Shown: positions 16,141 to 24,283 of the stretch, one piece after another
How positions within the stretch are numbered: position 1 is the first letter of the stretch
How the letters are laid out: each line of letters opens with the position of its first letter
DNA from: Dyadobacter psychrotolerans
GTDB taxonomy: Bacteria; Bacteroidota; Bacteroidia; Cytophagales; Spirosomataceae
Reading direction: 5' to 3'
Assembly (NCBI RefSeq): GCF_004349265.1
Contig: NZ_SMFL01000005.1
Location: 301-64,300 of the forward strand
DNA: 64,000 bases
The notes under the pieces: generated by a model
Told to the model about the DNA's origin: nothing
Seen by the model: only the letters and a program-made list of their open reading frames with translations
Database searches by the model: none
Position numbers and translations under genes: made by a program

Positions 16141-16896
16141 CTATTCTGACACACTAATGATTACACTGGATTTAGTTAGATCTCCACATACACCTGGATT
16201 AGAATATGCACCAATTCCTAGCCAGGATGCTGCGCTGGGGTTTTTCCAGGGACCTGCGTAAACACTTACATTGTATGAGCCGACTGCTAGATTTTTTAGT
16301 ACATTTTTAAAGTTTATCAGACCGGAAGAGCAGACCGTTCCACTTTCAGTTGCAAACAAAGGTCCCTTAACAGAATTGTATCCGCCTGGTCCGGTTATGC
16401 TTACCCAATAAGCCCATGTTACAGGCTGTGTGTTGTTAGATACCGAATAGCTGCCACTTACCTCTATAACCACATCGTTAACTGATTCAGTTGTTGTAAA
16501 AGTCCCTGTTAAATTGAGTGAAGTCGCACAATTGATTGAGTTGCAATAACCTGTGGTCGATACAGGAAGAAAAACACCAACGCCCGTACCTTGTTCAAAA
16601 ATATTTGTACTGGTAATTTTTCTAGGCTGCCAGCTAGCTCCGCCATTCGCATCTGACGTAAGGATCTTTCTGTTTCCCTGCGTCCCATCAGCAATGGTAA
16701 CCTGTCCGGTAGTTTTATCTACACTCACTTTACGCCCTGCCGTAGAAGCTTCTACCTCCAAATTTTTGGTCGCGTCAATCGTAGTAGGATTCGTTCCAAT
16801 CTTGACCTGCGCAAAGGCAGTCGAAGAGCCCAGTACCATAGCCGCAGCGATCATAATCGCGCCCATTGTTTTGTATATGAATTGATTTTTTTTCAT
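16141..16896 (-). CDS. Secreted modular protein, unknown C-terminal domain
   Basis: A 251-residue protein with a signal peptide (core GAIMIAAAMVLGSSTAFA) and the mature start QVKIGTNPTTIDATKNLEVE. Residues 30-95 are nearly identical in pattern to the protein at 15218 (EASTAGRK, KTTGQVTIADGT, LTSD.NG.ASWQP). After that the two proteins diverge completely. Here the C-terminus is a beta-rich domain with SLNLTGTFTTTESVNDVVIE, WAYWVSITGPGGYNSVKG and four Cys residues (CNSINC, VCSS, VCGD) that may form disulfides. I do not recognise this domain. It is one of three consecutive paralogues. Confidence 0.7.
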   Translation of the reverse strand: MKKNQFIYKTMGAIMIAAAMVLGSSTAFAQVKIGTNPTTIDATKNLEVEASTAGRKVSVDKTTGQVTIADGTQGNRKILTSDANGGASWQPRKITSTNIFEQGTGVGVFLPVSTTGYCNSINCATSLNLTGTFTTTESVNDVVIEVSGSYSVSNNTQPVTWAYWVSITGPGGYNSVKGPLFATESGTVCSSGLINFKNVLKNLAVGSYNVSVYAGPWKNPSAASWLGIGAYSNPGVCGDLTKSSVIISVSE

Positions 16897-17005
16897 TGTG
16901 TTTTTGGATTAAATTTTGTGTGTTTTGATATTGTTATGGTCGGTTATTAGTCTTCCGTAACTTTTTTGATACCAATTTTTTAAGTTGTGGTACTTTTGAG
17001 TCTGT

Positions 17006-17030
17006 GAAGACATGCAGCACGGATTAGAAA
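17006..17030 (+). repeat. Short intergenic repeat, copy C
   Basis: GAAGACATGCAGCACGGATT followed by AGAAA, ending 20 bases from the stop of the gene at 17050. Same position relative to its gene as copies A and B. Confidence 0.42.
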
Positions 17031-17049
17031 CTACGCCTCAATTAATTCA

Positions 17050-17862
17050 TCATGGAAGAGTTATTACCAATACATTATTGCGGGCGTAATATCCAAGGGG
17101 ACCACTTCCTGCGGGGAAAAAGTAATTGATTTTGTATGTTGTAGTTACAGTCGGAGAAACTATGAATTCACAAAACCCTCCTGGCATCGTTGTTTGGGAC
17201 GGATCATTGAAAACACAAGTGGTCCAGCCTTTGCTTCCAACATTTGTATTTGAAGTCATATCAAACCAAGATGTTCCTGTATAAGTTTGACCAGTAGGAC
17301 CGGGAGATACATCACCGATTTTATAAATAAGTTTATAAGTCCTTCCAGGTTTTAATGTGACAGTAGATGCGGTATATGTAATGCTTCCAGATGGTGAGTT
17401 ATAAGACAGGATGTTTTCCGCGAATGGAGGATTAACATCTGATGTAGATCTAGCAGCGGCAGCTTCAGCTTGTAGCCACTCCGTTTTTTGAACAATTGCA
17501 TTTTTGGAAACCCATCCGAATCCATCCCAGTAGTACTCACCACTACCGTAGGAAGTATAGAGTTGACCATTGGAGGCAGTTCCTGATACCATTGCAGAAT
17601 TAGAATTGAAAACTGCCATACCGGGCGAAGTAGCGGCCGATCCTGAACCCGCCACCGGAGCAAAGACAATTGTACTTGTTAGGGCTACTTGTGGCATTCG
17701 TAACCCCTTCGTAGTACTTTCAATTTCAAGTGCTGATCCGACTGCAATTGAGGTTGGATTATCTCCAATCTTCACCTGGGCAAAAAGCGTAGATGAGCAA
17801 AATAAAGCCGTTGCAAAAATCCCGGCTTTGAGGGAGTTACGTAAGCGTTGGTTTGTTTTCAT
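17050..17862 (-). CDS. Secreted modular protein, third and most diverged paralogue
   Basis: A 270-residue product with a signal peptide (core AGIFATALFCSSTLFA) and the family start QVKIGDNPTSIAVGSALEIE. The second block is the variant common in Bacteroidota surface proteins: STTKGLRMPQVALTST, then GMAVFNSNSAMV, YTSYGSGEYYWDGFGWVSKN. The C-terminal 140 residues form an unrecognised beta domain with VTLKPGRTYKLIYKIGD and PTVTTTYKINYFFPAGSG. It is the first gene of the minus-strand run 17862 to 11142 and is preceded by an unusually long, structured upstream region (17863-18848). Confidence 0.7.
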   Translation of the reverse strand: MKTNQRLRNSLKAGIFATALFCSSTLFAQVKIGDNPTSIAVGSALEIESTTKGLRMPQVALTSTIVFAPVAGSGSAATSPGMAVFNSNSAMVSGTASNGQLYTSYGSGEYYWDGFGWVSKNAIVQKTEWLQAEAAAARSTSDVNPPFAENILSYNSPSGSITYTASTVTLKPGRTYKLIYKIGDVSPGPTGQTYTGTSWFDMTSNTNVGSKGWTTCVFNDPSQTTMPGGFCEFIVSPTVTTTYKINYFFPAGSGPLGYYARNNVLVITLP

Positions 17863-18848
17863 TTGTGTGTAGATAAAAAATGTTTAAAAAGGTTCAAAAA
17901 GTTTGGTTGTTTGATGTGAGGCTGCCTGGCAGCCGTGAGGTATCCGCCCGCTTCGGGTTATACCTGTGTGAGAGGAGGTAATCTTGTGTGTTTTCTGTGT
18001 TTGTTTTATATGGTCGTTTCAGGTGTGTTTCCTTCATTTCATTTGTTAGTGCCCTGTTTTAAAGACTCTCCCGTAGGAGAGCCCTTTTATAATGTGTATA
18101 GTGTATTGTTTTTCAGCTCAGGCAGTAAAAAAATCCGAAATTCAGGTATCAGGTAGACGGTTTATAAATCATTAGGTAACAGAAGCTTAATGAAAAAAAA
18201 TAGAAATTTTTCTATGTAATACTATTTCCTGATTCTACGGCAAAAGCATATCTACCGGTTTGTTTAAATCTATTTTAAAGGCCTCTCATAATACTTCTAC
18301 ATACTGTCTGCGACAAACATCCTGTCGCTGTTTTAGCACTTATTTTGTTACTTTGTCAACACTTTTGCCAGCCACCGGACGGGCCTCCGGATATCAGGTT
18401 GTTAATCCATAACCGCTGGTTCAGCTGCTTTAATTTAATCATCGCTTTTATATAACGAATGTAGATATACGTATACGCGAAATTGCCGGCTTTCAAACGA
18501 AAGCGTCTAGTTGGTACCGGCGGATAGTAAAGTTATGGAGTGGCCTTGTGCAGTTGTTGGTGATACAAAGGCGGGAGATAATAGATGTAGTTGTTTTTCA
18601 TAGTTCTTCGGGTTGTGGTTGTATATGTTGTTTTTCAGCCTTGCTAAGTTCCGGGTTTAAATTTTAGCTGTCAGGCTATTGTTGGCTATGGCACAAATAT
18701 AAAGTATATAAAATTGAGAATTTATAGTACTACTGCATGACGTTTATAGAAATGTTTCTAACGAGAAGTGGGCAAAATCGAAGTAATTTTGAATGTATCA
18801 TAAAGTGAATAGAAATAACTTGCACCCTCTAAATCAATACAATAACTC
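17863..18848. other. Gene-free 986-bp stretch with several hairpins
   Basis: No coding frame is convincing. On the side of the minus-strand gene at 17862 there are three compact inverted repeats: GGCTGCC-T-GGCAGCC (17920-17934), AGGTAT...CCCG-CTT-CGGG...ATACCT (17938-17965) and CTCTCC-CGTA-GGAGAG (18066-18081), the last followed on the plus strand by CCCTTTT. A further GCGACA...TGTCGC repeat is near 18309-18327. A TATATTTG box reads minus-ward at 18701-18694 but has no -33 partner. This could be a structured 5' leader of the secreted-protein run. Confidence 0.45.
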
Positions 18849-19496
18849 ATGACGCAACACGGACACATACTGATGATCGAGGACCACGAAATCGTGGTCT
18901 CGGCGGTTAAAACGATTTTGAAAACCTATTATCCCAAAACCATCCTGCACGCAGCAGGAAACTTTCAGAAAGGGCTTAGACTACTGGAAACCGGGCCAGC
19001 CGTGGACGCCGTAATTCTGGATCTTGATATTCCCGGCGGCGATTCAACTAAAATGATCGGGGCACTGCGGCAAATGCAGCAGGACGTTCCAATCCTTATT
19101 TTTACGGGCCAGGATGAAGAGCGTTATGCACTTCGTTTCCTGTCTGCCGGTGCCAATGGTTTCCTCTCCAAAAATGCGCCGCTCGAAGAATGCGTAACCG
19201 CGCTGCAGGCGGTGGTTAACCATGGAAAGTATGTAAGCAAGTCGGTTCAGCAGATCATCACCAACAATTTCTTCGACAGACGTATATCCCCGAAGGAAAC
19301 CAAGGACCACACGGAGCTGTCGCACCGGGAAAACGAAATTCTCGCTCTCCTGCTTGAAGGTAAGTGGACGAAGGAAATTGCTACGGAACTTAAACTGAAA
19401 CTTACAACCGTCAGTACGCACAAGGCCAGAATCTTTAAAAAGATGGATGTTTCGAATGTGATTGAGTTGTTTAAGAAGTCGAAGAAGGAGGAATAG
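18849..19496 (+). CDS. NarL/FixJ-type response regulator
   Basis: The 215-residue protein has a receiver domain (ILMIEDHEIV with the acidic pair, phospho-acceptor Asp58 in VILDLDIPGG, Thr in IFTGQ, Lys108 in FLSKNAP) and a C-terminal LuxR helix-turn-helix (LSHRENEILALLLEGKWTKE, then TTVSTHKARIFKKM, about residues 150-205). All phosphorylation residues are present. It is a DNA-binding regulator of a two-component system. No kinase is directly upstream; the likely partner is the sensor kinase at 20535-23711. It shares the unusual D-I-P-G-G loop with the second regulator at 19806, so the two are paralogues. Confidence 0.9.
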   Translation: MTQHGHILMIEDHEIVVSAVKTILKTYYPKTILHAAGNFQKGLRLLETGPAVDAVILDLDIPGGDSTKMIGALRQMQQDVPILIFTGQDEERYALRFLSAGANGFLSKNAPLEECVTALQAVVNHGKYVSKSVQQIITNNFFDRRISPKETKDHTELSHRENEILALLLEGKWTKEIATELKLKLTTVSTHKARIFKKMDVSNVIELFKKSKKEE

Positions 19497-19805
19497 CGCG
19501 AAGGGGCAGGGGATTGGGGAAATGGCAGGGAGAAAGAATGCATGATCAGAGTGAGCTAGTCGTAGTAATGTAGAAAGGTGTCTTGGAAGTTGTAGACTTT
19601 TATCGGGAATGAGATGGTTTTCTCCTAGGATGCCAGTTCTTTTTTTGTATTTAGGCGTGCTTGGGAGATCAATTAGGCGGTTTTTACTTAATTTCCTGTT
19701 TGTTATTATTTTAGCTGGGCCGCTGCTTTTGCGGACTGTGGTTGTATTATGTTTTTTGCCGGCATAAAATTTTAAATTTGTCTGGTAAACACAATACTCA
19801 AAGTT
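19497..19805. other. Gene-free stretch, 309 bp
   Basis: It lies between the two response-regulator genes. A TAAATTTG -7-like box is at 19773-19780, 26 bases before the second ATG, but no -33 element stands at the usual distance. No terminator hairpin is obvious after the first gene. Confidence 0.4.
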
Positions 19806-20432
19806 ATGAACGTATTAATTATTGAAGATCATCCTTTGATCAGGAAGGGTGTGAAAATGACAATCAGTGAAATCGACAAGGATGCGGAAGTCATGCAGGC
19901 GGGTGATTTTATGGAGGGATTGTCTTTACTGGAAGAATTTGAAACGGATGTGGTCATACTGGATATCGATATTCCGGGTGGGGAAGGAATCAGGATGATC
20001 AATCGGATCCGCGAAAAACAGGAGGATGTCAGGATTCTGGTTCATTCCGGTCATGATGAAAAGTTATATGCGCTGCCTTATATGCAATCCGGCGCAGATG
20101 GCTTTCTGTCGAAAACAGCCTCTCATGACGATTTTGTACTTGCCTGGAAAACAATTATAAGCAGGCAAAAATATGTCAGCGACAAGATACAGGAGATTCT
20201 GCTGGCCAATGTAGGAAATACCGACCGTAAAGTGGAAGATCCGGAAATGTGTTTGTCCTCCCGGGAACTGCATGTGATGCGCTTGCTTGGGGAAGGAAAA
20301 AGCAACAAGGAAATAGCCATAACACTCCAGTTAAAGGAAAATACGATCAGTACCTACAAAAAACGCATTTATACCAAACTAAACGTAAACGACGACCGGA
20401 GTCTAATGAAGAAGATTGAATTGTATGGGTGA
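19806..20432 (+). CDS. NarL/FixJ-type response regulator, second copy
   Basis: A 208-residue regulator with receiver residues intact: IIEDHPLIRKG, Asp53 in VILDIDIPGG, Ser in VHSGHD where Thr is more usual, Lys103 in FLSKTA. The LuxR-type output is SSRELHVMRLLGEGKSNKE followed by NTISTYKKRIYTKLNV. It converges on the large sensor kinase gene whose stop is at 20535, only 100 bases away, suggesting they form one signalling unit even though transcribed towards each other. Its receiver differs from the upstream paralogue at many surface positions, so the pair may respond differently. A run of G follows the gene (about 20450-20460). Confidence 0.9.
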   Translation: MNVLIIEDHPLIRKGVKMTISEIDKDAEVMQAGDFMEGLSLLEEFETDVVILDIDIPGGEGIRMINRIREKQEDVRILVHSGHDEKLYALPYMQSGADGFLSKTASHDDFVLAWKTIISRQKYVSDKIQEILLANVGNTDRKVEDPEMCLSSRELHVMRLLGEGKSNKEIAITLQLKENTISTYKKRIYTKLNVNDDRSLMKKIELYG

Positions 20433-20534
20433 GGGACTAGGGAAGAAGGAAGGGGGGGGGAAGGGGTAGTTTATCATTGAGAAGTTAAGGCTTATTAAGA
20501 CTTAGTGTTTCTTAATTCCTTAATGGTGAGAAAT

Positions 20535-23500
20535 TTACTGCTCTTTATCGAACAACAGATAAAAATTCGTCGTTTCTGTTTGTGTGACATTCAGGCGGAC
20601 AGATATTAATTCCGAAATCTCTTTGATCAGGAATGAGCCGAGGCCTGCATCGGATTCGGGTTCTATTGTGCCTTCGTTATTATCACGGTTGAACATTTCC
20701 AGAAGGGTGGCGGAAAGGGGAAATCCGTTGTTTGAAAATACCAGATAAATACCCTCTTTGTCTTTTGTTACGTCCAGTTCAGACTGACTTCCAGCGCAGA
20801 TCTGAATTGTACCTTCGCTGGTATACTTTATGGCGTTGTCGATCAGGTTATGGACTATGATCCCCAACATCTGCGCATCTGAATGTACATTCAGATCGTC
20901 CGGAATGCTGACTGAAATCCTGTTTTTGCCTAGTTCTGCAATGTTTTTAAATACGAGAAGTTTTGTTTCGACCAGGTTTTTAAGGTGAATCGGCTCGAAT
21001 TTCATAGTTCTTCCGTAAACATAAGCTTTAATATAATCCAGCAGGTTTTTGATCAGAAGGCTCATATTTTGCGTCGAATCGGTGATCAGATCACCAATTT
21101 CGGCAACTTCGTCAAACTCTCCCTTTTTAATCAGTGTAGAGATCTGCCTGGATGTCCGGCCGATGTAATTTAAGGGCGACCGGATGTCGTGCGACATTGA
21201 CGTAATGAGCCTCGACATAATCCGCAACTGCTTTTCCTGCTGATCCCGTGAGATCTGCAGGTCGCTGGTACGGCTTGCAATCTTGATTTCCAGCCGACGG
21301 TTCTCGTGTTTCACCTTATTTAACCTCCATCTTACATACAGATACAGACCCAAGATAACAAGCAATGTAAATATCAGTCGTGTCCACCAGGTTTCATGCC
21401 ATAAAAGGGGTACAGAAATATGGATTTTCTTGATCGTTACATTATCCTTACCAAAACCATTCAGCTTTTTTAAATACAAGGTGTATTCGCCGGAACTGAG
21501 ACTGGAAAAATAAATGCTGATGTCCTGGCTGTTAACCGGATTCCAGTCTGTCTTTTTATATTCTCCATCTTTAATAAGGGCATAGGATACATTGATATTG
21601 TCACTCGAACCAAAAAAAGGAATTGCAAAACGAAAGCGAACGTTTCTCGGAGTGAGTGGCAGCCTAACCGTATCAGTTAAGATCGGGAAAGAATGGTTGT
21701 TGTATTCCACCCGGTCCGCGAATATCTTACCTGACGGAAGCGTTCCGGAAGTTTCATCAGGAATAAACCAGACCAGGCCTTTGAGAGAAGGGAATGAAAG
21801 ATATCCATTATCCAGTTGTAGTCCGCACGGCTGGCAGCCTCCGTTGAATTCATTGGTTAAAAAACCCTTTCTTTTATCAAAATAATGGTAGTATAAATCC
21901 GAATCCAGTGTCTCTAAAGCTCTCCCGGTAGCTTTTTCTGCTGCATAGTGAAGCAGGTCCTCTTTTTTGATCCGGAACAATCCCCTGTTGGCGGGGATCC
22001 AAAAAAAGCCGTTGAGGTCTTCGGTAATGCAGTGTGCCAAAGCGAGATAACGTTTTTTGTCAAGCGGAAATGTTACGATTCCGTGCTTACCATATAGCTG
22101 AATTCCCTTGTCGAGGGAAGTAATCCAGATCGCGTCCTGTCGGGCGACGTAGATGCTTCGAATAAATGTTCTTTCGGTTCCTTTTATAAACAAAGACGTT
22201 TTGCTAACAACATTTACCTCATACAAACCATGTTCTGTGCCAACCAGCAAAACGTTTTCGGTTTTGGATGTTATGAATGAAATGGCAGTAAGGTCTTTGC
22301 TTAGAAATAATTTTGGTCCCGTCTGTGCATTTAAAGGATCTATAAAATACAGTCCTTTATGTTTTAAACCGATCCATATCAGTCCATTTTTAGCAAGATA
22401 AATTTGCTTTAGCTCGTCTCCGACTTCCCATTTGTTTATCAGTTTCGTGCCCGACGAATTAAAGAGGTCAAGCCTTGCGCCGTTTTTTATCCAGATATTT
22501 CCCTGTACATCTGTTAAAATACCACGTTTGTCGTAAGCATGTTCTTTCTGCAGAGCAGGAAGATATTGGTATTCAGTCTGTTTTGTGTTTTCGTTTTGAC
22601 CTAGAATAATTCCTCCGGAAGTAAGTACAGCATTCTTACCAAAGGCAGTCTGCGCGTAAAATACGTTTTCCATTTCTCCGCCAGGAGTAACCAAAGTTTT
22701 AAATGGCTGATTTTCGATTACAAATAATCCCTGCGTAATGCTTCCCAGGAATAGCTTTTTATTTGGACTGTTGTAATAAACAGAAAAAATATTGTGCGCT
22801 AAAAGGTCAAAGTCTCTGACAATCAGCATAGTATTCATGTGTCCGCCGTTCCCTTTCTCCAGAACATAGAGACATTTGTTCAGATATAGAAAGGTTTGAT
22901 CATTCGTATTGTTCCAGTAAATTTCAACACCTTGTTTCGTGCCTTTGTAAGAGGCATTTTTTAGTATGTCGCCTTTTAATAGCAATTCAGTTGTCCGTGA
23001 AGTTTCAAACCGATGTATCTTGCCGTTTTCTGAGTAATGATAAAGCTGTTTGCCAATTAGAAAAAAGTTGAGAAAAGTGTTTGTTGCAAAAGGTATGGCC
23101 GGCGCTTTTATATTTTTGGAATACAGGGTTACTTTGTCCTTGTCGCATATATAGTAGGAACCGTGATCATCAATAAGCGGTACGGCATAATGTTGCTGGC
23201 TTGCGCCGTATTTTCTAAGGATAGTGGGAAGTCCGGAAGCTATAAAAGTATTTATGTGCCCTTCTTTAACATGAGGTTTCGACCAAAAACTGTTGAGGGC
23301 ATACAGCGTGTCCTTAACAGCCCTGCCATTTTCAATCCGCAGAAACTCATTTTTCCCGAATGCAGTTCCCGCATATAGGGTTTCCCTTTCCTTACCGTTT
23401 ATGGATCGCTGAACAGCATAAACTCTGCTGTCTTCAATGTTCAGATTAAATTTGTCGTATGTGTAAAAGTGATGTCCATCATACCGGACAAGGCCGTTTT

Positions 23501-23711
23501 CGGTTGCCAGCCAGACAAAGCCTTCCTGGTCAGCAGCGATACTTTTGACGCTGTTCTGAGGCAGTCCGTTTTCGTCGGTGTACTGTGTAAGTGTGTATCT
23601 TTCAATTATGCTTGTTTGGGCGTGAAGCTCAGCCGGCCTTGTGGTAAGGCAAACGACGAGAAAAAACAGAATTTTGTTTAGTACCGGAAAGTAACTTTCT
23701 TTCGATGTCAT
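20535..23711 (-). CDS. Sensor histidine kinase with Reg_prop propeller and Y_Y_Y domain
   Basis: The 1058-residue protein has a signal or anchor segment, then a periplasmic two-component regulator propeller. Its blades include YTLTQYTDENGLPQNSVKSI, GFVWLATENGLVRYDG and DLNGFFWIPANRGLFRI. A Y_Y_Y domain (SSGEYTLYLKKLNGFG) and one membrane helix near 775-795 come next. The cytoplasmic kinase has His841 in SMSHDIRSPLNY, an N box in HNLIDNAIKY and a G box in DAGLGSFLI. Unlike hybrid HTCS proteins it has no receiver or AraC output after the kinase. The propeller probably senses a periplasmic ligand, often a glycan. The convergent response regulators at 18849 and 19806 are the obvious partners. Confidence 0.88.
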   Translation of the reverse strand: MTSKESYFPVLNKILFFLVVCLTTRPAELHAQTSIIERYTLTQYTDENGLPQNSVKSIAADQEGFVWLATENGLVRYDGHHFYTYDKFNLNIEDSRVYAVQRSINGKERETLYAGTAFGKNEFLRIENGRAVKDTLYALNSFWSKPHVKEGHINTFIASGLPTILRKYGASQQHYAVPLIDDHGSYYICDKDKVTLYSKNIKAPAIPFATNTFLNFFLIGKQLYHYSENGKIHRFETSRTTELLLKGDILKNASYKGTKQGVEIYWNNTNDQTFLYLNKCLYVLEKGNGGHMNTMLIVRDFDLLAHNIFSVYYNSPNKKLFLGSITQGLFVIENQPFKTLVTPGGEMENVFYAQTAFGKNAVLTSGGIILGQNENTKQTEYQYLPALQKEHAYDKRGILTDVQGNIWIKNGARLDLFNSSGTKLINKWEVGDELKQIYLAKNGLIWIGLKHKGLYFIDPLNAQTGPKLFLSKDLTAISFITSKTENVLLVGTEHGLYEVNVVSKTSLFIKGTERTFIRSIYVARQDAIWITSLDKGIQLYGKHGIVTFPLDKKRYLALAHCITEDLNGFFWIPANRGLFRIKKEDLLHYAAEKATGRALETLDSDLYYHYFDKRKGFLTNEFNGGCQPCGLQLDNGYLSFPSLKGLVWFIPDETSGTLPSGKIFADRVEYNNHSFPILTDTVRLPLTPRNVRFRFAIPFFGSSDNINVSYALIKDGEYKKTDWNPVNSQDISIYFSSLSSGEYTLYLKKLNGFGKDNVTIKKIHISVPLLWHETWWTRLIFTLLVILGLYLYVRWRLNKVKHENRRLEIKIASRTSDLQISRDQQEKQLRIMSRLITSMSHDIRSPLNYIGRTSRQISTLIKKGEFDEVAEIGDLITDSTQNMSLLIKNLLDYIKAYVYGRTMKFEPIHLKNLVETKLLVFKNIAELGKNRISVSIPDDLNVHSDAQMLGIIVHNLIDNAIKYTSEGTIQICAGSQSELDVTKDKEGIYLVFSNNGFPLSATLLEMFNRDNNEGTIEPESDAGLGSFLIKEISELISVRLNVTQTETTNFYLLFDKEQ

Positions 23712-24283
23712 TTATGTAAAGGAGGTTCATCATGTTGAATAATTTAAGGGTGGACGTTGATACTTTTTAAGAGAAGTTTTTCTAAGGGTTCAATATAAGT
23801 CTATGCCATATATTTTGCAAAAATATCAATTTTTTTCTAGTTAACGGTTAGCAATATATAGTAAAAGAAATAACTTATAACGTTTGTGCTTCGGTTTTGA
23901 AAAATATTCGCTGAATGTTATTTGTTATGTAATCTATTCGTTTTAAGTATGTTACTAAATATTTTATTTTAGATTTTTTTGGAAAGTATTCAAAATTTAC
24001 GCTTATAATTTTTGGAATCAATTCGATTTATTTCTACAAAGGTAAAATAATGGATACCGTTTGAGAAGTGCGCTTTTATAGTATAATTTAAGCCAGCCCG
24101 GTCAGAAAAGGAAAATGACGAATTACTGCCAGTCCAGGTTATCATTTGTTTAAAATTGAACAGGCTCTGTCCGATATCGTACAATGATTTTTCAAGGAAA
24201 ATGCTATTACGGCGGCTGAGTGTGCATTTTAATTTTGGTACAAAAATTGGGGATATGGTGGCTGTATCTGAACCTTCTGCTAC
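23712..24283. other. Gene-free stretch, 572 bp, between divergent genes
   Basis: AT-rich spacer upstream of both the sensor kinase (minus) and the permease (plus). A TAATTTTG box at 24230-24237 precedes the permease ATG by about 45 bases without a clear -33. A 64-codon minus-strand frame at 23990-24184 has no features I trust. Confidence 0.4.

Noticed and set aside
20449..20461. G-run after the second response regulator as a G-quadruplex
   Set aside because: One homopolymer run without the spaced G-tracts needed; could be a sequencing-prone run.
23990..24184. 64-codon minus-strand frame upstream of the permease
   Set aside because: No motif, AT-rich spacer composition, no promoter; not enough to call a gene.
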